Origin: Platanthera guangdongensis
Taxonomy: Eukaryota; Streptophyta; Magnoliopsida; Asparagales; Orchidaceae
DNA: 64,000 nt
NCBI GenBank assembly: GCA_039583875.1
Contig: CM077151.1
Location: 119,885,519 to 119,949,518 of the forward strand
Direction: 5' to 3'
A program made the position numbers and the translations under genes. The notes beneath the pieces were generated by a model. It was given only the letters and a program-made list of their open reading frames with translations, ran no database searches and was not told where the DNA came from. Every line of letters starts with the position of its first letter. Within the stretch, counting starts at the first letter, position 1. This document shows positions 11,158 through 20,459 of this stretch, one piece after another.

Positions 11158-12304
11158 CTGTCACCACATCCGCCTGTTTGATGGCCTCCTGTTGGCCAAG
11201 ATTGTAAACTCTCGGTTGGGCCGGAGCATAATGGGACGCGGTTGACTCCACCGCCTTGCCCTTCTCTTCATAAGTTGCTCCCGTCTTTCTTTCGGACTTG
11301 GGAAGTCCGCTCCAGCAATCGCGGGCAAAGTGCCCTGGCTTTCCACAAGTAAAACATGCACCCGGGGTCTGACCCGTAGTCGCCCCAAAAGCACAAGAAG
11401 TTGGGGGTGGACCCGAAGTCCTAGACTTCTTAAAGAATCTTTGATAGCCGGACTTTGAAGTAGTCGACACTTTGAACCCAGTCTTCTTATCACCAATGCT
11501 CTTCTTCGCTTGAACATTCTTCATGTCCTTCTCCAAGGACCGGGCCGTGTTGACCAGGGTCAAGAAGCCCTGTGTCATAGGCCCCGAGAGTAGTAGCCTC
11601 AAATCATCTCTCAACCCTTCATAGAATAAATTCGTCTTGCTCTCCTCATCCGCGATGGTGGAGCTAGCATATCGACTCAATCGAGTAAACTCGTGGAGAT
11701 ATTCATCCACGCTACTCTCTCCTTGAACCAACTTCAGGAACTCGTTCTCCAAAGCTATCCTCTGCGTCGAAGGGAGGTACCTAGCCAAGAATAGTCTCGA
11801 GAACTCCTCCATTGAGACGTCTGTAAGTTGCCTTCCTCTCAATAGATGCAGCACCAAACCCTCCCACCACAGCCTAGCATCTCCATCCAACAGGAACGTA
11901 GCTATAGTGGTCATCTGTCACTCCTCCGTCTCCGTCGCTATCAAGACTCTCTTCACACGGGAGAGCCAGTCTTCAGCTTGAGATGGGGTTCCCAACCCCG
12001 AGAATACCGGAGGATTAAAGCTCATGACATGTTTGAGCTATCTCTCGGTTGCCCTCCTTGGCACCACCGGTTCCTCTACTACCTGTTCCACCCTTCTCTG
12101 CTCAGCTGCTTGCAGTGGTACCTGCTCCATCGTAGGAGCGGGCTGCTGCACCTGCCTTGCAGGCTGCGCATTGATCATTGCAAACACTGCTTCAGCCACT
12201 AGTCGAATGGTTTCGACCGAAGGAGGTGTTGCAGGAGCATCATTTGGTGCACTGCTAGCCTCAGAAACTCGACGTTCTGACAGCCCAGCACCGCTTCTGT
12301 TCAC
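11158..12304 (-). pseudogene. Tekay-A Gag
   Basis: The start at 12304 (MNRSGAGLSERR) lies about 220 bp from the PBS. The N-terminal part is rich in Pro, Ala and Gln. The retrotransposon Gag core follows (ATFLLDGDARLWWE, EFSRLFLARYLP, DEYLHEFTRLSRY). A CCHC knuckle CFTCGKPGHFARDC sits near the C terminus. Stops just upstream of 12038 and at about 11917-11919 interrupt it. Gag forms the particle and packages RNA through the knuckle. The full length of about 380 residues is normal for the family. Confidence 0.88.
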
Positions 12305-12518
12305 CTATAGTGCTACAAAACACCGTTAAGCGACAAAATAAAATTGCAAACAGCAAATATAGGAACACGCGGGTTCCCCAAACACGTGTATTTTCATTCC
12401 TAAGTGGACATTCATGGGTTCTTTTGTTGTTATAACGATGACGCACACACGTGTGTTTACCACCCCTTAAAAAGAATTCGTCCACGAATTCATTTTAAGC
12501 CTGACCGAAACCAGTAGC

Positions 12519-12527
12519 CTGATACCA
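12519..12527 (-). other. Primer-binding site of Tekay-A
   Basis: TGGTATCAG on the minus strand, 3 bp inside the 5' LTR, matches the 3' end of plant initiator tRNA-Met, which primes reverse transcription. Confidence 0.85.
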
Positions 12528-12530
12528 AAT

Positions 12531-14708
12531 TGTAACACCCCCTATCCGTCGCATAGCATATAGCAGTAGGTCCGGCCGGGGCCCGACGCCATATACCACA
12601 AACAGACCAGGTGGTTACTCAATGGAAACCATCCAACCAATCCAACGTCCTACACAGAACATTCTAGTGGAAGCAGTTTTAATAGTTGCAATTAAAAGAA
12701 CCCAGCACAAATAGCATGAATGCCCACTAAACAATCCCAATGGAAAGAAGTACAAATACACAAGTACTGGCCTTAAGGCCTTACAAATTGTTTCCTTCAA
12801 AATTACATGTTTTCAAACCTCGGCACGCAGGCCGGCCATACATGAATAAAGAAAACATCCAAAATATTAGGCCTTCGAGGGCCGACAGAGGAACTTGGGC
12901 TTTAGCCCGCTATTGACCGCTTGTTCCAGCAGCACCTGCAAGCAACAAACCACCGCACGATGGAAAACAAAGGCAACGGTAAGCAATGCTGACCAAATTA
13001 TAACGATCCCGCCCCCAATTCGGGGTGGCGATGCTCCTTCCCTGCAGTTTATTAGCATAACCAAGCAGTATATAAATATACATTGCATCACAGGCGTTGG
13101 CACGCTCGGCCACACGCCCCGTGCACTCAGGGCACATTCTCGGTGAACCGGTCAATGTCACGTCAATTAAAGCCATAAACACCCCGGTCTCACCACCGCC
13201 ACTTTGACGGCCAAACAATGAGCATTTTGTCTTCCCGGCATGGGTCACGTCAATTTAAGCCATAGACTGCCGAAGACCCTCATCTATGCCAACGGCTCTA
13301 ACCGAATGACATAGAACGGGTACGGTTCCACCTGACCCGTTGCTCACACTGCAACGTTAATTTAACACATATGCGCGGGTCAAACTTCTCTCGAGTCCCG
13401 TTTCCGTCACAAACTTCACATAACCCGGTTATGTTCAAGTTGGCTCCCAGACCACCATGTTGGCAGAATCACGCATCTGCCCAGTTTTCCGGGTGCACCT
13501 TGGGGTTAATCCCCAAGGCTCCCTGTTGCAATCTACCACGTAGAAAACCCGAAAAACACACATTCGCACGGAGTCTTCTCCGGCCATTTATGCAATGCAA
13601 CATCACCGATCTAGACCAACTTGTCCGGGTAGGCTTCATACATCATGCCTATGTCCGTTCTCGAATATGGACTCTAAACAACGGGGACTTTACATATCTA
13701 CCCGAAGGAACGCCTCAAACTCACCGCAAACTCGTAAGAGCGGGCTTCCTATGCAAAAGAAGTAGAGCTTCACATGCTCAAGTAGAGAATCGTTACCCTA
13801 GCGTTCTTCCTTGGTGCCATGGAAATCTACGCGGATGAAAAGCACCGCAATCTCCTTGCCTCCGTAGATCCGAAGTCGGCTCACGATTTGGAGCTCTGAA
13901 GCCCCTCAAAGGACTGGATCTAGGTTTCTTCTTCCTCCTTCGCTCTCCCTTCTCTCTAGAACTTAGACAGAGAACCAACGACAGAATACTAAGGGTTTTG
14001 AAACCCTGTACACGGGTATATCCCAATCGAATTAACCACCAGCCGTCGGATCCCACAAAAGCAAAATGCACGGCTACGATCCAGGTCTGACCTAGACAAA
14101 TGGGGCTAAACACTGCACAACTCACCAATCCGGAGCAGGACACGTTCGCGACCAATCAAATTATGTCGGGACATTAGTCAAGATCCTGCCAAAACCTCTG
14201 TGTCGACACTCCGCGTCGACAGAGTCAAACATGCCACAATCGCCCCGCGCTCGACGATCGTCGAGCCAAGATCGCCGAACGCTGCCAAATCGTCGATCGC
14301 GGATCGCCGGCCCAATCCTCGAACGTTGCCAGATTGTCGATCGCTGATCGCTGGCCCAATCGTCGATCGCTGATCGCTGGCCCAATCGTCGATCGCTGCC
14401 AGATCTTCGATCGCAGATCATTGGCTCAATCGTCGATCGTCGCCAGATCGTCGATCGCAGATCGCTGGCTTGTTCGTCGAACGGTCATGACATGCCCGTG
14501 ACAACCAGCCGTGTACGCTGTTCGACGATCGTTGACCCAAGATCATTGAACGCTGGCCAGATCGTCGATCCCAGATTGCTGGCCTGATAGACGAATGAAC
14601 ACGACACGCCCTGGGACACGCCCGTGTCCCAGGCCGTGTACCCCCTGCCAAATACCAAATTTGGCCTAAAACGCCTCCCGTCGCTCTTTTTAGTTTCGGG
14701 GCGTTACA
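12531..14708 (-). repeat. Tekay-A 5' LTR
   Basis: It is 2178 bp long and matches 5448-7641 along its length with scattered substitutions and small array-length differences near 14320-14480. The right border GCGTTACA is followed by target duplication CCAGT. Confidence 0.93.
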
Positions 14709-14713
14709 CCAGT
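14709..14713. repeat. Target-site duplication CCAGT, right copy
   Basis: It matches 5443-5447. The Sirevirus reading frame is restored when Tekay-A plus one copy is removed. Confidence 0.95.
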
Positions 14714-15013
14714 CATGTGTTTGGAGCAGCCACTATCCAGGTACCAAGTTTGATTTACCCCTGGACAATTCTTCACCTGCAATAAAAAACAGTTTATGGT
14801 TTTTGACCCAGGTTGCCTTGGGTCATTTGTATGGCTGATTAGAAAAACTAGAAATGATAGAGAATTCAGGTTGGGACTTATATCCTAGGGTTAATATCTC
14901 CTAGGTGGGATGATCCAATCATCTAGTGGATTAAATGGTTTCTTAGGAACATGTGAGTTGCTGTTACAATTTTGATTAAGTCTTCCTGGGTTTGATGAAT
15001 TGTTGTAAGTTCG
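14714..15013 (-). pseudogene. Sirevirus protease N-terminal part and Gag-Pol linker
   Basis: The minus-strand frame continues from Gag into WYLDSGCSKHMTG, where DSG (14737-14729) is the aspartic protease active site. Tekay-A inserted right after this motif. Upstream of it are in-frame stops at 14891-14893 and 14885-14887. A pyrimidine-rich tract ending TTGCAG just before the protease looks like a splice acceptor, but I found no convincing donor. These stops may therefore be decay. Confidence 0.7.
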
Positions 15014-16903
15014 TCAGCCAGAGTTCGACGAATTTGGTTGAGATCGTCGATCTCTGCCCAGAGAATGAACATGTTCATTCTCTGTGCCCCACGTTCGTCG
15101 ACCTCTGCTCGACGAACCATACAAAGTTCGTCGATCGCAGTTAGACGAATGATTGTTATTGTAGTTTGCGTTCAGAGATCGTCGTTCTGAGTTCGACGAT
15201 CTGTTCCGATATCGTCGATCTGGGTTCGACGATAACTGCTGAACATTGTTATTTTTATCATTCTTCTGATTTTTAATTTTATCCTTTGCTTCAATTTGTT
15301 CCAGAATTTTATTAACTTTATTTACTTGTTCAGTGTTTTTCTTTCCTTTATCAGAGATGAAATTTACTGGTTTTGAAAGATGATTGCTTTGGATTAGGGT
15401 TGGTTCACTAGATGCGGCTCCTAATCCTAATCTGCAGTTATTTGTTCTATCATTAACTATGCTGGTTATATCTAGCAATTTCAAACTTCTGTCATTTAAT
15501 GATTCTTCTAACATCTTAGTTTTGCTAAGTTCTGATTTCAGAAAACTGATTTGTACATTTGCAGATTTTAGTTCACTAGACAGAGTTGCATTTTCAGAGT
15601 TGATTTTATCTAGGTCATTCAATTTTTCTCTGAGAAGTTTGATTTCCTTCTCAGAGCTTATTAAATCTAAGCATAAGTTTTAAAATTCAAATTTAAATTC
15701 ATCAGATTCAAAATCATAAGATGCTATTACCTGATCTTCAGCTGATAGATTTTCTTCATCATCAGTTTCATCTGTATCTAATCTGCTACTGCTTGCACCA
15801 ATTTCCACGAGGCACACCTCCTTTGCCTTGGCCTCCTATTCTTCTTCACTGTAGCTGGAAGATGTAGATTCATCTTCTGTGTAACTCCATGTTTCAGCCA
15901 CAAATCCTTTGTCCTTTTTGTGCTTGCTGGAAGAGGGCTTACTGTAGTGCTTGCTTCTTGCTTCTTTCTCTTTTCTTTTTTCTTTCTTTTGATTTTTAGG
16001 ACATTCAGACATGAAATGTCCTGGTTTTCTGCACCCATAACACACTACCTCTTTAGTTGGGGTTTTGTCATACCTTGGCTGACTGTCATTTCTGGATGAC
16101 TTCCTTCTGAAGTCTTTTCTTGCAAGTTTGAAGAATCTCTTGGCAAAGAGACTCATCAGCTCTTCATTGACTATTGGGGCTTCAGTTTCTTCAACAACCT
16201 TGAATGCAATGGATTGTTCTTTTCTTACTGGGGGAGGAGTCCTGTGTTCCACTTCCTCTCTGGACTTGATTAGCTGCTCATATGCCTTTAGTTTTCCTAA
16301 TAGAGATTCAGTTGAAATCTCATTCAGGCATCTGGCCTCTCTGATGAGCCAGATCCTGGTGTCCCATGAGCTTGGGAAGCACATTAGGATCTTGTCATTA
16401 ACTTCAGTCAAAGTGATTTCTTTATCTAAGGTCCTTAGCTCACTGATGATGGAGCTACGCCTGTTGTACATCACTTCAACTGTCTCTGCCTCATCCTTCT
16501 TGAAATTTTCATATTGTGTGATGAGGTGTGATCTTCTATCTTTTCTCTCATCTGCTGAGCCAGCAACCATTTGATTGAGTGAATCCCAGATTGCTTTTGC
16601 AGAGGTGCACTCAGCCACCTTCTGAAAGATGTCATCTGACATAGTCTGAGCCAATATGTTCATGGCTTTGGCATCAGCAATCTTTGCTTTCTTTTGAGCT
16701 TCAGTCCACTCAGGTGGTGGGACTGCATTGTTGCTGGAAGATGTTGTAGCTGTGGATGCCTGTGGGGGACCTGTCAAAATGGAATTATAGATGTCTTCAT
16801 CAATAGAATTCATATATAATCGAATTCTTGCCTTCCAGATGGAAAACTTATTAAGATTGCAAACTGGAGGTCTGATGCTTGCATAATCCTTGTTCTGTGT
16901 CAT
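15014..16903 (-). pseudogene. Sirevirus Gag
   Basis: One frame runs from ATG at 16903 to 15014 with stops at 15836-15838 and near 15678. The N terminus has the copia Gag fold (FSIWKARIRLYM, AIWDSLNQM, LRTLDKEITLTEVNDKILMC). A CCHC knuckle CYGCRKPGHFMSEC and a Lys-rich then acidic tail (DESTSSSYSEEE) follow. The second half contains a coiled-coil-like stretch (NATLSSELKSANVQISFLKS), as in SIRE Gag. The final 60 residues hold repeated Arg-Arg pairs (DRRYRNR, ERRSLN, DRRTL, GRRTW). These are encoded by TCGTCGA-type motifs at 15030-15240, so the motif array lies inside coding sequence. Confidence 0.85.
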
Positions 16904-17011
16904 GCTGTGTTTATAATTTAAATGAAGATAAAATACTGTGTAGATCTAACAAAGGATCTTTTGGTTCAAGATTTAACTTGTACAACCAAAGGAACCTACT
17001 CTGATACCAAT
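16904..17011 (-). other. Sirevirus 5' leader with primer-binding site
   Basis: This short leader between Gag ATG and LTR holds the PBS. TGGTATCAGAG on the minus strand (16999-17009), 2 bp from the LTR end, matches initiator tRNA-Met. Confidence 0.85.
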
Positions 17012-17846
17012 TGAAAGTGAGTGTTAGATCAGAAATACTCTAGAGGGGGGGGGGGGGGTGAATAGAGTATTCTTAAAAATTTCTTAACTACTATTACAGC
17101 TTTTGTTGTAAATCAAAAGTTCATAAATTAATAACCTAGCAAACAATAAATCTAAATCACAAGCACAGCAAGAACAAAAGAAAAGGAGACAACCAGACGA
17201 CACAAGAATTTTATAGTGGTTCCCCAACCTGGGTACATCCACTCTTCTACCACCCTTGGTAGGAATCCACTCAGATTTTTGATCAGGTGTCTGACACCAA
17301 TGAGCTTTTGATCAGGTGCTCAAAAACCAACACAAGTCTTTTGATCAGGAGACTTGCAACCAAGGAATCACTTTTGAAGGAAGATGACAACCCTTTACAG
17401 AGGTGGGGGTGAGAGAGTGATGGAAGTCTTCTTTTCTCAATCACAATGAGAAGACTATGTGGATTCAATGATGTTGTTAAAGCCCCCCCTGAGATGAAAA
17501 AGGGTACAGGAGAATGGGAGCTTTGCACAGGTTGATAGGCCTTTAATTTAGAGACTTGATCCAGGAGCTTTAGACTGATAGTGCTTGAATGTCTTTAGCA
17601 AGGTCCTGGAGAAGAAGAACATGAAGACTCTGGATTTCAAAAAAATGTGTTCTTCTTGCTTCTTCGTCAAATTGCTGTATGTTTTTTTAGTTAGTAGTAT
17701 TCTGTGTGAAGCTTTATCTGTGTCTCTCTTGATTAATTCACTGTGTGTGTGTCTGTCTGTATCTGTTATTCTCTTCTTCTGTGTCTTTCAAACATTTGAA
17801 TTTCTCTGTAATTAATGCTGATAGCCTTGAGAATAATCGGCATTGA

Positions 17847-17852
17847 TTTATA
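17847..17852 (-). promoter_or_regulatory. TATA box of Sirevirus LTR
   Basis: GATATAAATC on the minus strand. The motif array at 18005-18870 lies 150-1000 bp upstream, as expected for a U3 enhancer region. Confidence 0.5.
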
Positions 17853-18004
17853 TCCCCAACTGTCCCGTGGAAAAACGGCAAGCAATAAACCTGGAGAAGA
17901 CCATAATTAATGCTCATTCTAATGGATACATTCAGAGAATGTTAGAGCATTAATTACCCAGGAATTATAGCATTAGAGTGGGGACAGAAGGCCGGAAATA
18001 ACTA

Positions 18005-18870
18005 AGTCTGGAATCGTCGAACAGATAGCAGAATTCGTCGAACTGAGTTCACAGTTCGTCGAGCTGAGACATTGTATTCATCGACCAGACGTCTTCTGTT
18101 CATCGAGCTGAGTTCTATGATCGTCGAACTGAAAACTGAACTACTGTCTCTTTTGATCTTTGCCTATTCGTCGAGCTGGTAAATATGTTCGTCGACTGGA
18201 GTTCAGCAATTATTCTAGAGTTGTCAAATATCCTGTGTCGACACAATTACTCTTGTGTGTCGACACGAATCTTTTGTGTGATGTCGTCATAGCCTTTCCA
18301 CAATGTCGACCGATGATCTTAGTGTCGACACAAGTTTTTCTAGTGTCGACATAAGTCTTCTAGTTCCAGAATTCGTCGAGCAGAGAACAGGGTTCGTCGA
18401 CCTGAGACTTGAGAACATGGTCTCGACAGAATGCTGTGATAGTCCAAAGATTCGTCGACCAAAGAATGGTGTTTGTCGAGCTAAGTCTGGAGAACATTGA
18501 ATTCGTCGAGCTGAGAATGATTCTGGACTTAGACAAATTAATAACTTCTGGAATCAGAAAGGTGAAGTAGAGAGTCCAGTGATCGTCGACCAGAGAACTA
18601 AGTTCGTCGACCTAAGTCAGGAGAATCAATTGAACTTGAAATACTAAAGACTGAGTCCAGATATTGTCGACCAAAGAATGAAGTTCGTCGACCTGAGAAC
18701 TAGGTTCGTCGACCTGAGTCAAGAGAACAGTCTGGACTTAGAATTCTGAAGGTGAAATCCAAGGATCGTCGATCTGGACTGAAGTTCGTCGAGCTCAGCT
18801 CAGAGAAAATTTCTCTAAGATCGTCGAGCTGAGAACAAATATCATCGACCTGAGTTCGACGAACGTTGAA
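18005..18870. repeat. TCGTCGA / TCGACGA motif array in Sirevirus U3
   Basis: More than twenty cores of the form TTCGTCGA(G/C)CTGAG(T/A) are spaced irregularly. They mix with three GTGTCGACAC palindromes at 18235-18244, 18257-18266 and 18322-18331. Some cores pair as inverted repeats, such as the CGACCTGAGTTCGACGA segment near 18845-18865. Confidence 0.85.
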
Positions 18871-19049
18871 CTCATTTTACTTAATCTCTTGAGAATTCTC
18901 TGAATCTTGAGGAAAACTTTATGTATTAAGTCTCTGGCAGTCTGATGTTGGCTTGTCCATGTGATGTTGATTTTTAGGACTTGACCTAGATTATAGGACA
19001 CAACTTTGACCCTTGCTATAAATGTTGGGTCACATCATCCTAAGTTAGT

Positions 19050-19054
19050 GATTC
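19050..19054. repeat. Target-site duplication GATTC, left copy
   Basis: Matches GATTC at 25196-25200 and brackets the chromovirus. Confidence 0.95.
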
Positions 19055-19357
19055 TGATGGCGCGGCCCCTCCTCCACCGGTTGAAGACGATGCTGATGAT
19101 GCTGTTGATGATCCGGTTGCTAAGACCATACGACTCAAGTACATGAGGCGGCACGATGACGCTAACGGACGGCTACGCTACAACCTCCGCCCGCGCTGTG
19201 CTACCGCCACGACAATGCCTTAGTTTTATTTATTTCCTTTTCATGCACTTTATTTTATAATTGGAATATAAAATTATCCTATGCTTATGTGATAATTTTA
19301 TATTCATTGCATGTGTTGTTGTATTTTCAATTTGAACTATTTTAGTTTTGGTGTGCA

Positions 19358-19489
19358 ATTAGCCATTCGGATGGATGAGATTAAATCTCCATCATGAAGG
19401 GCTAAGGCTTATTTGTAACTCCTATTAGCCATTTGGATGGATGAGATTAAATCTCCATCATGAAGGGCTAAGGCTTATTTGTAACTCCT
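19358..19489. repeat. Two tandem 66-bp units upstream of the LTR TATA box
   Basis: Each unit runs from ATTAGCCATTCGG to GTAACTCCT. Within a unit TTAGCC pairs with GGCTAA and GAGATTAAATCTC is a perfect odd palindrome, so the unit can fold as a hairpin. The partner LTR has the same pair at 24356-24487. The duplication therefore predates this insertion. Confidence 0.85.
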
Positions 19490-19496
19490 ATTTAAA
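19489..19496 (+). promoter_or_regulatory. TATA box of chromovirus LTR
   Basis: TATTTAAA follows directly after the second 66-bp unit and is conserved in the 3' LTR at about 24487-24494. Confidence 0.55.
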
Positions 19497-20193
19497 GGAG
19501 GCTATCATGAAGAGTTAAAGCAATTGGAAAAGAAACCTAAAAACCCCCCCTTGTGGAAATTTCGGCCACCATGGAGAAGTCCATAGCCGCCCCCTCCCCT
19601 TTGGTGTGAATCCAAGCCTTGCCTCCTCCATCCCCGTTTGGTGCGACTCCGGCGTGGCTTCCTTCGGTGCGACTCCTTGGAAGAAGGTTGCAAACCATTC
19701 GGTGTGACGCCGGTGGATCCGTGGAGAGAGTGATTCTCCCACAGTTATCTCGTGTGAAAGTTTTCCGGTTGGGTAATCTCTTTCCCCTCCCTTGTGTGAT
19801 TTCTTCTATTTAGTTGTGGTGGATTTTCGCAAATCGTTTTCTCCGGATCTTTAATTTAATCGCTGCAAGTTTTGAATCGAAATCGTCGTTGCAAGGCTTT
19901 TATTTCCGGATCGGGTGGATCCTATTTGCTTGAGCGGATCTTGGCCTATAGCCTTGGTCTTACTCTCAAAAAGGAGTGGCAACCTTTGTGTTTTCTTGGG
20001 GAATAATCCGACTCAAATTTCCGATCGTTGTTTTCGAGTTGACCATTCCTCCTTTGTTGTTTGTGCTGCGTTTTGTGACGAGGAAATATTGTGGGCGATA
20101 GGTGCTGTGTAGGTGCGGTAGATCTACGACGTGTTGTGCGTAGGGAGAGCGTTAGCTTCGCGGAGATCTCCGTTTCCGGATAACCCTACATCA

Positions 20194-20459
20194 ATTTGGT
20201 ATCAGAGGCGGTTGTTTCAACTCCCACGTTGAAAACATCCTCTCTGCATTCCTTGTTGGTCGATCGGATCTAAAAAAAATAAAATAAAATTATTCCTTTG
20301 GTCTGCCAATAACGGGCTGAAATCTTTATTTTTCAGCAAAATTTCAAAAAAAATAACGATCTACGTGTTATTCACTTTGGGAATATATAAAAATATCTTA
20401 TTTTCAATATAGCTACAGCCCTAGGAAAATTCATCTTGCCCGGGGCCTCCCAAACCTGA
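20194..20459 (+). other. Chromovirus leader
   Basis: Noncoding leader between PBS and gag with A-rich runs near 20270-20350. Nothing else is recognised in it. Confidence 0.6.
20197..20208 (+). other. Primer-binding site of chromovirus
   Basis: TGGTATCAGAGG starts three bases inside the 5' LTR and matches initiator tRNA-Met over its first 11 bases. Confidence 0.85.

Larger units (their letters stand above)
5448..14708 (-). mobile_element. Tekay-A: Ty3/gypsy (Tekay/Del-type chromovirus) inserted in Sirevirus pol
   Basis: The element has two similar LTRs (5448-7641 and 12531-14708) beginning TGTAACACC and ending GCGTTACA. It also has a tRNA-iMet-type PBS, a polypurine tract, and gag-pro-RT-RNase H-integrase order on the minus strand. 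The C terminus of pol is chromodomain-like. The CCAGT duplication is perfect. Pol carries at least six premature stops and a frameshift. LTR length above 2 kb, domain order and C terminus fit the Tekay clade. Confidence 0.93.
17012..19054 (-). repeat. Sirevirus 5' LTR, main part
   Basis: In plus coordinates the LTR begins TGAAAGTGAGTG at 17012. It is interrupted at 19054 by the chromovirus and ends ATCCAACA at 25228, giving termini TGTTGG..CTTTCA on the minus strand and about 2071 bp in total. A G14 run (17045-17058) lies near the 3' end of the LTR in element orientation. The TATA box is at 17852-17847. The U3 upstream of it is filled with TCGTCGA motifs. No protein gene is supported. Confidence 0.85.
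19055..20193 (+). repeat. Chromovirus 5' LTR
   Basis: It is 1139 bp long and highly similar to 24053-25195. It has a duplicated 66-bp hairpin unit (19358-19489) and TATTTAAA at 19489-19496. Its first 170 bp encode the same acidic-to-basic peptide discussed for the 3' LTR. Confidence 0.93.

Noticed and set aside
14714..15013. Intron in the Sirevirus Gag-Pol linker
   Set aside because: A good acceptor-like TTTTTTATTGCAG is present, but I found no convincing donor and the stops could be decay.
19619..20112. Short frames repeated in both chromovirus LTRs (also 24621-25114)
   Set aside because: They lie in LTR noncoding sequence downstream of the TATA box, with no domain.
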